A stretch of DNA of 64,000 nucleotides from Methylobacterium pseudosasicola (GTDB taxonomy: Bacteria > Pseudomonadota > Alphaproteobacteria > Rhizobiales > Beijerinckiaceae): assembly GCF_900114535.1 (NCBI RefSeq), contig NZ_FOTK01000015.1, positions 1 to 64,000 of the forward strand, written 5' to 3'. This document shows positions 11,033-19,942 of the stretch, piece after piece. The notes under the pieces are model-generated. The model was given only the letters and a program-made list of their open reading frames with translations, did not search any database and had not been told where the DNA came from. Both the position numbers and the translations under genes were made by a program. Position 1 is the first letter of the stretch, and every line of letters starts with the position of its first letter.

Positions 11033-12685
11033 ATGCCCAAGGGCTCAGATCTTCTCGTTGCGGCTCTCGAGAACGAGGGCGTCGACCGTATCTTCGGCAT
11101 CCCCGGCGAAGAGAACCTCGACGTTGTCGAATCGCTGCGCACCTCCAAGATCGAGCTGGTGCTGACCCGCCACGAGCAGGCGGCGAGCTTCATGGCGGCG
11201 ACCCACGGCCGCCTGACAGGCCGGCCGGGCGTGTGCCTCTCGACGCTGGGCCCGGGCGCGCTGAATTTCTCCACCGGCGCCGCCTACGCCCATCTCGGCG
11301 CGATGCCGATGATCATCATCACCGGGCAGAAGGGCATTCTCTCTTCCCGGCAGGCTAAGTTCCAGATCGTCGACGTGATCAGCTCGATGAAGCCGATCAC
11401 CAAGATGGCCCGGCAGATCGTCTCCGCCTCCTCGATCCCCACCATCGTGCGCGACGCCTTCCGGGTCGCCACCGAGGAGCGGCCCGGGCCGGTGCTCTTG
11501 GAGCTGCCCGAGGACATCGCGGCCGAGCACGCCGAGGCCAACCTCGTGCCGTCGCACCCGATCGACATCCCGGTCGCCCACCCGGCCGCGATCGAGCGGG
11601 CCGCCGCCATGATCCTTCAGGCCAAGCGGCCGCTGGTCATGCTCGGCGCCGCCGCCAGCCGGCCGCGCGCCACGGGCGATCTCGGCGGCTTCGTCCACCG
11701 CACCCAGATCCCGTTCTTCACCACCCAGATGGGCAAGGGCACGGTCGCCAGCGGCACTGACCTCTACATGGGCACCGCGGCGCTCTCCGAGCGCGACTAC
11801 GTCCACGAGGCGATCGACAAGGCCGACCTGATCATCGCCATCGGCCACGACACGATCGAGAAGCCGCCCTTCTTCATGGGCCAGGCCGACCAGAAGGTGC
11901 TGCACATCGGCTACATGCCGGCCAACGTGGAGCAGGTCTATTATCCCGATGCCGAGGTGGTCGGCGATCTCGGGCCGACCCTGAAGCTCTTGGCTGACAA
12001 GCTGGAGGGCAAGCTGCCCAACGCCGGCGCCCTGCTGCACCTGCGCGAGCACATCCTCGGCCACATCGCCGACCGGGCCGGCGAGGACCGCTTCCCGGTG
12101 ACGCCCCAGCGCCTAGTGCGCGACGTGCGCCGGGTGATCCCGGAAGACGGGATCGTGTGCCTCGACAACGGCATGTACAAGATCTGGTTCGCCCGGAACT
12201 ACCGCACCTACGTCGCCAACACGCTGCTCCTCGACAATGCGCTCGCCACCATGGGCGCCGGCCTGCCCTCGGCCATGATGGCGGCGATGCTCTACCCGAA
12301 GCGCCGCGTCATGGCGGTGTGCGGCGACGGCGGCTTCATGATGAACAGCCAGGAGATGGAGACCGCGGTGCGGCTCAAGCTCAACCTGGTCGTGCTGATC
12401 CTCGACGACTCGGCCTACGGCATGATCCGCTGGAAGCAGGCGGTCGACAAGTTCGCCGACTATGGGATGACCTTCGGCAACCCGGATTTCGTGCTCTACG
12501 CCCAGTCCTACGGGGCCAAGGGCCACCGGGTCGAAGCGGTGCACGACCTCGTCCCGACCCTGGACCGCGCTTTCGCCGAAGGCGGCGTGCACCTCGTCGC
12601 GGTGCCGATCGATTATTCGGAGAATACGCGCGTTCTCGTCGAAGAATTGCGCGAAAAGGTGAAGGATTTCGAGCCGGCGGAGTGA
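11033..12685 (+). CDS. Thiamine-diphosphate enzyme, acetolactate synthase large-subunit type
   Basis: A 550-residue three-domain ThDP enzyme. The activating Glu is E48 in RHEQA, and the ThDP/Mg motif GDGGF...N lies at about 426-453. The family default is condensation of two pyruvates to acetolactate. No small regulatory subunit follows, and an iron alcohol dehydrogenase is 43 bases downstream. That suggests a catabolic or specialised carboligase/decarboxylase rather than the branched-chain biosynthetic AHAS. The start at ATG 11033 is where family similarity begins; the 59 codons upstream look non-coding. The substrate is unproven. Confidence 0.85.
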   Translation: MPKGSDLLVAALENEGVDRIFGIPGEENLDVVESLRTSKIELVLTRHEQAASFMAATHGRLTGRPGVCLSTLGPGALNFSTGAAYAHLGAMPMIIITGQKGILSSRQAKFQIVDVISSMKPITKMARQIVSASSIPTIVRDAFRVATEERPGPVLLELPEDIAAEHAEANLVPSHPIDIPVAHPAAIERAAAMILQAKRPLVMLGAAASRPRATGDLGGFVHRTQIPFFTTQMGKGTVASGTDLYMGTAALSERDYVHEAIDKADLIIAIGHDTIEKPPFFMGQADQKVLHIGYMPANVEQVYYPDAEVVGDLGPTLKLLADKLEGKLPNAGALLHLREHILGHIADRAGEDRFPVTPQRLVRDVRRVIPEDGIVCLDNGMYKIWFARNYRTYVANTLLLDNALATMGAGLPSAMMAAMLYPKRRVMAVCGDGGFMMNSQEMETAVRLKLNLVVLILDDSAYGMIRWKQAVDKFADYGMTFGNPDFVLYAQSYGAKGHRVEAVHDLVPTLDRAFAEGGVHLVAVPIDYSENTRVLVEELREKVKDFEPAE

Positions 12686-12728
12686 ACGCTTCGAAGAATT
12701 GATCCCGGCACGACAACAGGGCAGCGCG

Positions 12729-13904
12729 ATGAACCCGTTCACCTTCCAGACCACCCCGAACGTCCTGTTCGAGGCCGGCGCTTCCAAGAAGCTGCCGGAG
12801 ATCGTCGGCACCTTCGGGGCCAAGCGCGTGCTGCTCGTCACCGACAAGGGCGTGCGCAAGGCCGGCCTCACCGAGGCCGCCGAATCCGCCCTGGCGGCGT
12901 CCGGCATCACCCTCGACATCTACGAGGACGTGGTCGCCGACCCGCCCTCCACGGTGATCGAGGCGGCGGCCCAGCGTGCCCGGGAACTCGGCACCGATCT
13001 CGTCCTGTCGATCGGCGGCGGCTCGGCCCTCGATACCGCCAAGCTGGTCGCCTATCTGGCGAAATCCGACGAGCCGCTGGACTCGATCTACGGCGTCGGC
13101 CTGGCCAAGGGCGACCGGCTGCCGCTGATCCTGGTGCCGACCACCGCGGGCACCGGCTCCGAGGTGACGCCGATCTCGATCGTTACGACGCCGACCACCG
13201 AGAAGAAGGGCGTCGTCGCGCCAAAACTCCTGCCCGACTGGGCGGTGCTCGATCCCGAGCTGACGCTGGGCCTGCCGGCCGCCGTCACCGCGGCCACCGG
13301 CATCGACGCCATGGTCCACGCCATTGAGGCGTTCACCAGCAAGAACAAGAAGAACCCGATCTCGGACCAGCTCGCCAAGCAGGCGCTGGCCCTGCTCTCG
13401 GCCAATATCCGCACCGCCTGCTCGGACGGCCGCAACCTGGAGGCGCGCTCCGGCATGCTACTCGGCTCGATGCTCGCCGGCATGGCCTTCGCCAACGCGC
13501 CGGTGGCGGCCGTGCACGCCCTGGCTTATCCGGTCGGCGCGATCTTCCACGTGCCGCACGGGCTCTCCAACGCCCTGGTGCTGATGGGGGTGATGCGCTT
13601 CAACCTGTCCCACGCCGAGGCGCTCTACGCCGAGCTGGCGCCGATCCTGGACCCGGCCGCCGCCGACCTGCCGCCGGCCGAGGCCGCCGCCCGCTTCGTC
13701 GAAAGCCTCGATGCGATCTGCCGCGACTGCAAGGTCCCGGCCTCGCTCGCCGAGGTCGGCGTGGCCCAGAAGGATCTGGAGCGGATGGCCACCGACGCGA
13801 TGAAGCAGACGCGGCTCCTCGTGAACAACCCGCGCGAAGTCACCTACGACGACGCCTACGCGATCTACGCCGAGGCGCTCGGCGAGGCGCGCCCGGCGGC
13901 CTGA
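12729..13904 (+). CDS. Iron-containing (type III) alcohol dehydrogenase
   Basis: A 391-residue NAD(P)-dependent dehydrogenase. The nucleotide motif GGGSALDTAK lies at about 96-105. The four expected metal ligands are present: D193, H197, H263 and H277, with the signature HALAYPVGAIFHVPHG around the last two. Substrates in this family include 1,2-propanediol, lactaldehyde, 4-hydroxybutyrate and other small alcohols. It follows the ThDP enzyme closely and precedes the PHA synthase genes; see the separate note on a possible 4-hydroxybutyrate link. The start at ATG 12729 matches the family N-terminus. Confidence 0.93.
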   Translation: MNPFTFQTTPNVLFEAGASKKLPEIVGTFGAKRVLLVTDKGVRKAGLTEAAESALAASGITLDIYEDVVADPPSTVIEAAAQRARELGTDLVLSIGGGSALDTAKLVAYLAKSDEPLDSIYGVGLAKGDRLPLILVPTTAGTGSEVTPISIVTTPTTEKKGVVAPKLLPDWAVLDPELTLGLPAAVTAATGIDAMVHAIEAFTSKNKKNPISDQLAKQALALLSANIRTACSDGRNLEARSGMLLGSMLAGMAFANAPVAAVHALAYPVGAIFHVPHGLSNALVLMGVMRFNLSHAEALYAELAPILDPAAADLPPAEAAARFVESLDAICRDCKVPASLAEVGVAQKDLERMATDAMKQTRLLVNNPREVTYDDAYAIYAEALGEARPAA

Positions 13905-13928
13905 TCCTTGGAAGGCCTTCAACTCTCG

Positions 13929-14058
13929 ACCTCATCCTGAGGTGCTTGCGCGGACGCGCAAGCCTCGAAGGAGCCCTCCAGACGGCGCCGCGATCTCTGG
14001 AGGCCTCCTTCGAGGCCGAACGATCTCCGATCGTCCGGCACCGCAGGATGAGGGGGTT
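13929..14058. repeat. Dispersed palindromic repeat, copy 1
   Basis: An imperfect palindrome of about 130 bp. The outer arms are CTCATCCTGAGGTGC and GCACCGCAGGATGAG; the inner arms are CCTCGAAGGAGCCCTCCAG and CTGGAGGCCTCCTTCGAGG. Related copies occur at 16188-16318 and 48879-48991. It lies between the iron dehydrogenase and phaE. No open frame inside resembles a protein. Confidence 0.85.
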
Positions 14059-14151
14059 GGGGTGGAATTCGGTGGGGTCCGACGGGCACACGTTGGACTA
14101 AAAAGCTCATACCGGCATCGCAAAGCCGGAACGGCCGGGAGAAACGCCGCC

Positions 14152-14979
14152 ATGGACCAGTTCGACGCGTTCAAGGCGATGGGCGAATTCTGGGCCCGGG
14201 CCGGCGCGGGGTTCTTCACCCCCGGCGCGACGCCGGGCTTCACCTGGCCGAATGCGCCGCAGACCGATCTCGCCGGCCTCGCCACGGCGCAGAGCAACCT
14301 CGCCCAGGCCTGGGCCTCCGCCACAGCCCTGTCGCAGACTCTGGCCGCATCCGTGCAGGGCGGGACCAACGCGGCGGACCCGACCGCCGGGGCGGTGCTC
14401 GCAAAAATCTTCGATCCGCAGGCTTGGCTCGGCGGCTCGGCAGAGTTCGACGCCGCGCTGACCCGGATGTCCGAGGGTCCGCAACTCGCCGACCTGTGGC
14501 AGACCGAGCGGCGCTACGGCGCCCTGCTCACCGCCTGGGCGGCCTTGCGCCGGGCGCAGGCCGAGCATCAGGCGGTGATGCTGAACGCCTGGACCCGGGC
14601 GGCCGGCACCTTCGCCAAGGAGGCCAATGCCCGCGCCGAGCGCGGCGAGGGGTTCAGCTCCGCCCGCGAGATGATGACCCGCTGGACCGAGACCGCCAAC
14701 GCCGTGCTGCTGGAGGTCCAGCGCTCCGAGGCGTTCCTGGCCTCGCAGCGGGTGGTCCTGAAGGCGTCCACCGACCTGCGGCTCGCCCAGCAGGACCTTT
14801 CGGCCTTCCTCTCCGACTTCTACGGGCAGCCGACCCGGGCCGAGCTCGACGACGTGCACAAGAGCCTGACCGAGCTGCGCCGGGAGGTTCGGGCTCTGCG
14901 CCGCGAGCGCCGGGAGGCCGCCCGGGTCTCGAAGATGAACGGCACGGTCGCGCAGGAAGCGGAGTCGGCCCATGGCTGA
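14152..14979 (+). CDS. phaE: Class III poly(3-hydroxyalkanoate) synthase subunit PhaE
   Basis: A 275-residue protein, mostly helical and Ala-rich. The C-terminal segment typical of PhaE is visible (LSDFYGQPTRAELDDVHKSL, then a basic coiled coil RREVRALRRERRE). PhaE binds PhaC to form the class III synthase at the polyester granule surface. Its stop overlaps the phaC start by eight bases, and that adjacent partner strongly supports the call. The start at ATG 14152 is preceded by GGGAGAA; the longer upstream frame crosses the repeat and is rejected. Confidence 0.85.
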   Translation: MDQFDAFKAMGEFWARAGAGFFTPGATPGFTWPNAPQTDLAGLATAQSNLAQAWASATALSQTLAASVQGGTNAADPTAGAVLAKIFDPQAWLGGSAEFDAALTRMSEGPQLADLWQTERRYGALLTAWAALRRAQAEHQAVMLNAWTRAAGTFAKEANARAERGEGFSSAREMMTRWTETANAVLLEVQRSEAFLASQRVVLKASTDLRLAQQDLSAFLSDFYGQPTRAELDDVHKSLTELRREVRALRRERREAARVSKMNGTVAQEAESAHG

Positions 14980-16102
14980 GCAGGACGCCCCGAAGGCCCC
15001 CGTCCCCCCGCTGCCTCTGAACCCCGCCGAGATGCTGGCCGAGGTCGCCGATCTCGGCCGCCGGATCAGCGCGGGCGCCAAGCTGTTCTCGGACGTGCGC
15101 GACGCCGACGTGCAGATCGCCACCACGCCCAAGGATTTGGTCTGGAGCCAGGACAAGGTCTCGCTCTACCGCTACCGGCCGCTGGCCGAGAGCAAGGGCC
15201 TGCCGCCGGTGCTGATCGTGTACGGGCTGATCGGCCGCTACACGATGGCCGACCTGCAAGAGGACCGCTCGCTGGTCCGCAACCTGCTCAATCTCGGCCT
15301 CGACCTCTACGTGGTCGATTGGGGCAATCCCGGCCGGGCCGACCGCTACGTCACCATCGACGACTACGTCGACGATTACCTCGCCGAATGCGTCGCCTTC
15401 GTCGGCGCGGCCGCGGGGCGCGAAAAGATCAACCTGCTCGGGATCTGCGAGGGCGGCGTCTTCACCACCTGCTACGCAGCGCTCTACCCGGAGCGGGTCA
15501 ACGCGATGGTGCTGACCATCACGCCGATCGACTTCCACGCCGACACCCGCGAGACCCGGGCCGGCCACGGCTTCATCAACGTCTGGACCCGCTCCCTGTC
15601 GCCGGAGGACGTGGACCGCCTGATTGACGCGCAGGGTTCGCTGCCCGGGGCGTTCATGGGCTCGGTGTTCTCGATGATGACGCCGATGCGGACCATGACG
15701 AAGTACAACCTCGACTTGCTCGACGCCCTCGACGACAAGAAGAAGTTCTTGAACTTCCTCCGCATGGAGAAGTGGATCGCCGACCGGCCGGACCATCCGG
15801 GCGAGGCCGCCAAGCAGTGGCTCAAGGATCTCTATCAGGACAACAAGCTGGTCCAGAGCACCTTCGTGCTCGGCGGCCGCACGGTGGATCTGAAGCACAT
15901 CGCCTGCCCGGTGCTGAACGTCTTCGCCCAGGACGACCACATTATCCCGCCTGCGACCTCCCAGGCGCTCAAGGACAAGATCGGAACCGACGACTACACC
16001 GAACTCGGCCTGCCCGGCGGCCATGTCGGCGTCTTCGTCGGCGGCAAGGCCCAGAAGTTGCTGGGTTCCGGCATCGCCGATTGGCTGGGTGCGCGTGGGT
16101 AG
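14972..16102 (+). CDS. phaC: Class III poly(3-hydroxyalkanoate) synthase catalytic subunit PhaC
   Basis: A 376-residue alpha/beta-hydrolase-fold synthase that polymerises hydroxyacyl-CoA. The lipase-box variant GICEGG places the catalytic Cys at residue 159. The Asp (D321 in QDDH) and His (H351 in GGHVG) of the triad are visible. The length is near 355-380, which fits class III (with PhaE) rather than the 560-residue class I enzyme. ATG 14972 overlaps the end of phaE, so the two are translationally coupled. Confidence 0.93.
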   Translation: MAEQDAPKAPVPPLPLNPAEMLAEVADLGRRISAGAKLFSDVRDADVQIATTPKDLVWSQDKVSLYRYRPLAESKGLPPVLIVYGLIGRYTMADLQEDRSLVRNLLNLGLDLYVVDWGNPGRADRYVTIDDYVDDYLAECVAFVGAAAGREKINLLGICEGGVFTTCYAALYPERVNAMVLTITPIDFHADTRETRAGHGFINVWTRSLSPEDVDRLIDAQGSLPGAFMGSVFSMMTPMRTMTKYNLDLLDALDDKKKFLNFLRMEKWIADRPDHPGEAAKQWLKDLYQDNKLVQSTFVLGGRTVDLKHIACPVLNVFAQDDHIIPPATSQALKDKIGTDDYTELGLPGGHVGVFVGGKAQKLLGSGIADWLGARG

Positions 16103-16187
16103 TTGTCTGTCATGGTCCACGGATCGGATCGTCGCGGTCCGAGGCTCGCCGAGACGCGGGCTCGCTGCCTGTGGCCGATCCAAATCT

Positions 16188-16318
16188 CCCCCTCATCCTG
16201 AGGTGGCGGCGCGCAGCGTCGCCCTCGAAGGAGCCTTCCAGAGGTCGCCGCGATCCCTGGAGGGCTCCTTCGAGGCCGAACGATCTGCGATCGCCCGGCA
16301 CCTCAGGATGAGGGGGAT
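16188..16318. repeat. Dispersed palindromic repeat, copy 2
   Basis: Same family as 13929-14058. Outer arms are CCCCTCATCCTGAGGTG and its near-complement CACCTCAGGATGAGGGG; inner arms are CCTCGAAGGAGCCTTCCAG and CTGGAGGGCTCCTTCGAGG. It lies in the 290-base gap between phaC and the CoA-transferase. It could act as a transcription terminator or mRNA-stabilising structure for phaEC. Confidence 0.85.
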
Positions 16319-16393
16319 GGGTGGGATCGGGCGGCTGCTCAACTGTTACTCCGATAGCGGCGGTTTCAGAATCCAGGCTCCGAGGATAACCGC

Positions 16394-18406
16394 ATGGGCA
16401 GCCTGAAGAACAAGATCGTCAGCGCCGACGAGGCCCTGGCCATCCTCCAGGACGGCGACATGGTCGCGGTCTCGGGCTTCGTCGGCATCGGCACGCCGGA
16501 CGAGCTGATCCTGGCGCTCGCCCGGCGGTTCGAGGCCGGCCAGGGGCCGCACGGGCTCGGGCTGATGTTCGCGGCGGCGCCGGGCGACGGCAAGGAGCGC
16601 GGCCTCAATCGGCTGGCGATCCCCGGTCTCGTGCGCCGGGTGGTCGGCGGCCATTGGGCGCTGGTGCCCAAGCTCGCCAAGATGGCGATCGACGGGCAGA
16701 TCGAGGCCTACAACCTGCCGCTCGGCGTCGTTTCGCATCTCTACCGGGAGATCGCAGCGCACACGCCGGGCCACATCACCAAGGTGGGCCTGCGCACCTT
16801 CGTGGATCCGCGGCTCGAAGGCGGCAAGCTGAACGCCGTCACCCAGGAAGATCTCGTCAGCGTGGTCGAGCTCGGCGGCGAGTCCTGGCTGCACTACAAG
16901 GCGTTCCCGGTGAACATCGCGCTGATCCGCGGCACCACGGCGGATCCGGCCGGCAACATCACCATGGAGCGCGAGGCGCTGACGCTGGACAACCTCGCCG
17001 CCGCCATGGCGGCCAAGAACTCGGGCGGCTTCGTCATCGCCCAGGTCGAGCGCCTGGCCGAGGCCGGCTCGCTGGCCCCCCGCGAGGTGCAGGTGCCCGG
17101 GGTGCTGGTCGATTGCGTGGTGCTGAGCCAGCCGGAGAACCACCGCCAGACCTACGGCACCGCCTACAACCACGCCTTCACGGGCCGCCAGCGCGTGCCC
17201 CTCGACCGGATCCCGCCGATCCCGCTCGACGCCCGCAAGGTCATCGCCCGGCGCTGTGCCTTCGAGCTGCCCCCGGGCGGCGTGGTCAATCTCGGCATCG
17301 GCATGCCCGAGGGGGTCGCCGCGGTGGCCGCCGAGGAGCGGGTGCTGCGCTACCTGACGCTCACCGCCGAGCCCGGGGTGATCGGCGGCCTGCCGCAGGG
17401 CGGGCTCGATTTCGGCGCGGCCCTCAACCCGGCGGCAGTGCTGCACCAGAACCAGCAATTCGATTTCTACGACGGCGGCGGCCTCGACCTCGCCTGCCTG
17501 GGGCTCGCGCAATGCGACGCCGAGGGCAACGTCAATGTCAGCCGCTTCGGTAAGCGGCTCGCCGGTGCCGGCGGCTTCATCAACATCTCGCAAAACGCGA
17601 AAAGCCTGGTCTTTGCCGGCACCTTCACGGCCGACGGGCTGGAGGTGGTGGTCGAGGGTGACGGCATCCGGATTGTCACCGAGGGGCGCTCGAAGAAGTT
17701 CATCGCCGCCGTGGAGCAGGTGACCTTCTCGGGCGCCTACGCCGCCGAGCGCGGCCAGCCGGTGCTCTACGTGACCGAGCGCTGCGTGTTCCGCCGGACC
17801 CGGGCCGGCATGGAGCTCGCCGAGGTCGCCCCCGGGATCGACATCGAGCGGGACATCCTCGGGCAGATGGGTTTCACGCCGATCGTGCAGGACCCGAAGC
17901 CCATGGATCCGCGGCTGTTCCGGGACGCCGTGATGGGGCTGGAGCCCTGGCTCCTCGGACTCTCGCTCGCCGAGCGAATCAGCTACGATCGAGAGCGCAA
18001 CATCCTGTTCTCGAACCTCGAAGGTTTTCAGGTCCGGACCATCGACGACGTGGAACTGGTGCGCCGAGAATACGAGCGTGCCTGCCAGGAGATCGGCCGC
18101 AAGGTCCACCTGATCGCCAATTACGACGGGTTCGAGATCGACCCGACGGTGAGCGATGCTTATTTCTCGGCGATCGCTTATCTGGAGAATCGTTACTACG
18201 AGACAGCATCGCGTTACACCACGAGCGCATTCTTGCGATTGAAACTCGGTGCCTCGTTGGCGAGCCGCGATCTGGCTCCCCATGTCTTCGAGACAAAAGC
18301 CGAGGCGCAGGCGAGGAATACGGCCCAGAGCGTGCCCCTCAAGTCGCGGACGGCCCTGTCTCAGCCGGACAGGCCGCAGCCGCCGAAGGAACCGTTGAAT
18401 GCCTGA
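16394..18406 (+). CDS. Fused acyl-CoA:acetate/3-ketoacid CoA-transferase (YdiF type) with C-terminal extension
   Basis: A 670-residue family I CoA-transferase with alpha and beta halves in one chain. The beta-half active-site Glu is E326 in TAEPGVIGG, and the oxyanion-type GGHWALVPKL element is in the alpha half. YdiF-like enzymes are usually about 520-540 residues. Here roughly 120 extra residues follow (from about 545), predicted helix/strand mix with RIxYD and YDGFEI motifs and resembling an SpoIIAA/STAS-like fold only loosely. Its 3' end overlaps the aldehyde dehydrogenase start by eight bases. The likely role is activating short hydroxy or keto acids to CoA esters. Confidence 0.86.
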   Translation: MGSLKNKIVSADEALAILQDGDMVAVSGFVGIGTPDELILALARRFEAGQGPHGLGLMFAAAPGDGKERGLNRLAIPGLVRRVVGGHWALVPKLAKMAIDGQIEAYNLPLGVVSHLYREIAAHTPGHITKVGLRTFVDPRLEGGKLNAVTQEDLVSVVELGGESWLHYKAFPVNIALIRGTTADPAGNITMEREALTLDNLAAAMAAKNSGGFVIAQVERLAEAGSLAPREVQVPGVLVDCVVLSQPENHRQTYGTAYNHAFTGRQRVPLDRIPPIPLDARKVIARRCAFELPPGGVVNLGIGMPEGVAAVAAEERVLRYLTLTAEPGVIGGLPQGGLDFGAALNPAAVLHQNQQFDFYDGGGLDLACLGLAQCDAEGNVNVSRFGKRLAGAGGFINISQNAKSLVFAGTFTADGLEVVVEGDGIRIVTEGRSKKFIAAVEQVTFSGAYAAERGQPVLYVTERCVFRRTRAGMELAEVAPGIDIERDILGQMGFTPIVQDPKPMDPRLFRDAVMGLEPWLLGLSLAERISYDRERNILFSNLEGFQVRTIDDVELVRREYERACQEIGRKVHLIANYDGFEIDPTVSDAYFSAIAYLENRYYETASRYTTSAFLRLKLGASLASRDLAPHVFETKAEAQARNTAQSVPLKSRTALSQPDRPQPPKEPLNA

Positions 18407-19871
18407 GTCCGACACTCTCACCCTGAAGGACCGCACCCTCCTGGTCGAAGCCTGCCTGATCGGCGGGGACTGGTCGAAGGCCGGGTCCGGCACCATCGAC
18501 GTCACCAACCCCGCCACCGGCGCGGTGATCGCCCGAGTGCCGAATGCCGGCGCCGAGGAGACCCGCAAGGCGATCCAGGCCGCCCACGACGCCTATCCGG
18601 CCTGGCGCGCCAAGACCGCCAACGAGCGCGCGGTGCTGCTGCGCAAGCTCGCCGCCCTGGTCACCGAGAACCAGGAGGATCTGGCCCAGATCCTCACCGC
18701 CGAGCAGGGCAAATCGCTCGCCGAATCCCGCGGCGAGGTCGCGATGTCGGCGGCCTACGTGCTGTGGTTCGCCGAAGAGGCGCGGCGCGTCTACGGCGAC
18801 GTGATCCCCTCCCCCTGGGGCGACCGCAAGATCCTCGTCACCAAGGAGCCCGTGGGCGTGGTCGCGGCGATCACCCCGTGGAACTTCCCGTCCTCGATGA
18901 TCGCCCGGAAGATCGCCCCGGCGCTGGCCGCCGGCTGCCCGATCGTGATCAAGCCGGCCTCGCAGACCCCGCTCTCGGGCCTCGCCTGGGGCGTGCTGTG
19001 CGAGAAGGCCGGCTTCCCGGCCGGGACCGTCAGCATCCTCACCGGCTCGGCCCGGGCGATCGGCGGCGAGATGACCAGCAACCCGCTGGTGAAAAAAATT
19101 ACGTTCACCGGCTCCACCGAGGTCGGCAAGGTGCTGCTCGAGCAGGCCTCGCACACGGTGAAGAAGGTCTCGATGGAATTGGGCGGCAACGCGCCGTTCA
19201 TCGTGTTCGACGACGCCGACCTCGACCGGGCGGTGGCCGGCGCGATGCTCGCCAAGTACCGCAATTCCGGCCAGACCTGCATCTGCACCAACCGCTTCCT
19301 GGTGCAGGACGGGATCTACGACGCCTTCGCCGACAAGATGGCCGAGGCGGCCAACCGCCTGAAGGTCGGCAACGGCATCGAGGAGGGCGTCGCCCAGGGG
19401 CCGCTGATCGACATGGCCGCGGTGGAGAAGACCGAGGCTCATATCCGCGACGCCGTCCAGAAGGGCGGCCGGGTGATCGCGGGCGGACATCGCCACGCGC
19501 TGGGCGGCCAGTTCTTCGAGCCGACCGTGATCACCGGCGCGACCCCCGACATGGCGGTGGCCCGGGAGGAGACGTTCGGGCCGCTGGCGCCGCTGTTCCG
19601 GTTCCGCGACGAGGCGGAGGCGATCCGCATGGCCAACGACACCGAGTTCGGCCTGGCCTGCTACTTCTATACCCGGGACCTCGGCCGCACCTTCCGGGTC
19701 GCCGAGGCGCTGGAATACGGCATGGTCGGGATCAACGAGGGGATCATCACCACCGAGGTGGCACCCTTCGGCGGCGTGAAGGAATCCGGCCTCGGCCGCG
19801 AGGGCTCCTACCAGGGCATCGAGGATTACCTGAACACCAAATACCTTTGCGTCGGCGGCCTCGGCGCCTAG
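18399..19871 (+). CDS. gabD: NAD(P)-dependent succinate-semialdehyde dehydrogenase family
   Basis: A 490-residue aldehyde dehydrogenase. Catalytic C294 is in GQTCICTN and general-base E260 in ELGGN, with the Rossmann GSTEVGK motif near 241-247. The CICTNR sequence around the nucleophile and the MELGGNAPFIV block are typical of GabD-type enzymes oxidising succinate semialdehyde to succinate. Overlap with the CoA-transferase (ATGCCTGA) shows co-translation. The symbol is by family; glutarate semialdehyde is a possible alternative substrate. Confidence 0.87.
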   Translation: MPESDTLTLKDRTLLVEACLIGGDWSKAGSGTIDVTNPATGAVIARVPNAGAEETRKAIQAAHDAYPAWRAKTANERAVLLRKLAALVTENQEDLAQILTAEQGKSLAESRGEVAMSAAYVLWFAEEARRVYGDVIPSPWGDRKILVTKEPVGVVAAITPWNFPSSMIARKIAPALAAGCPIVIKPASQTPLSGLAWGVLCEKAGFPAGTVSILTGSARAIGGEMTSNPLVKKITFTGSTEVGKVLLEQASHTVKKVSMELGGNAPFIVFDDADLDRAVAGAMLAKYRNSGQTCICTNRFLVQDGIYDAFADKMAEAANRLKVGNGIEEGVAQGPLIDMAAVEKTEAHIRDAVQKGGRVIAGGHRHALGGQFFEPTVITGATPDMAVAREETFGPLAPLFRFRDEAEAIRMANDTEFGLACYFYTRDLGRTFRVAEALEYGMVGINEGIITTEVAPFGGVKESGLGREGSYQGIEDYLNTKYLCVGGLGA

Positions 19872-19890
19872 CTCCGCAACGCGCGGACTC

Positions 19891-19942
19891 GATCCCGGGG
19901 ACGGCCCCGGGATCGAACGGCCGGGGTCCCGCGCCGTTTTTT
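19891..19942 (+). terminator. Rho-independent terminator after the aldehyde dehydrogenase
   Basis: A strong hairpin, GATCCCGGGG (19891-19900) with CCCCGGGATC (19905-19914), is followed by a second weaker stem AACGGC/GCCGTT ending in six T (19937-19942). The T run is oriented for the plus-strand operon. The minus-strand acetyltransferase stop is at 19942-19944. Confidence 0.75.
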
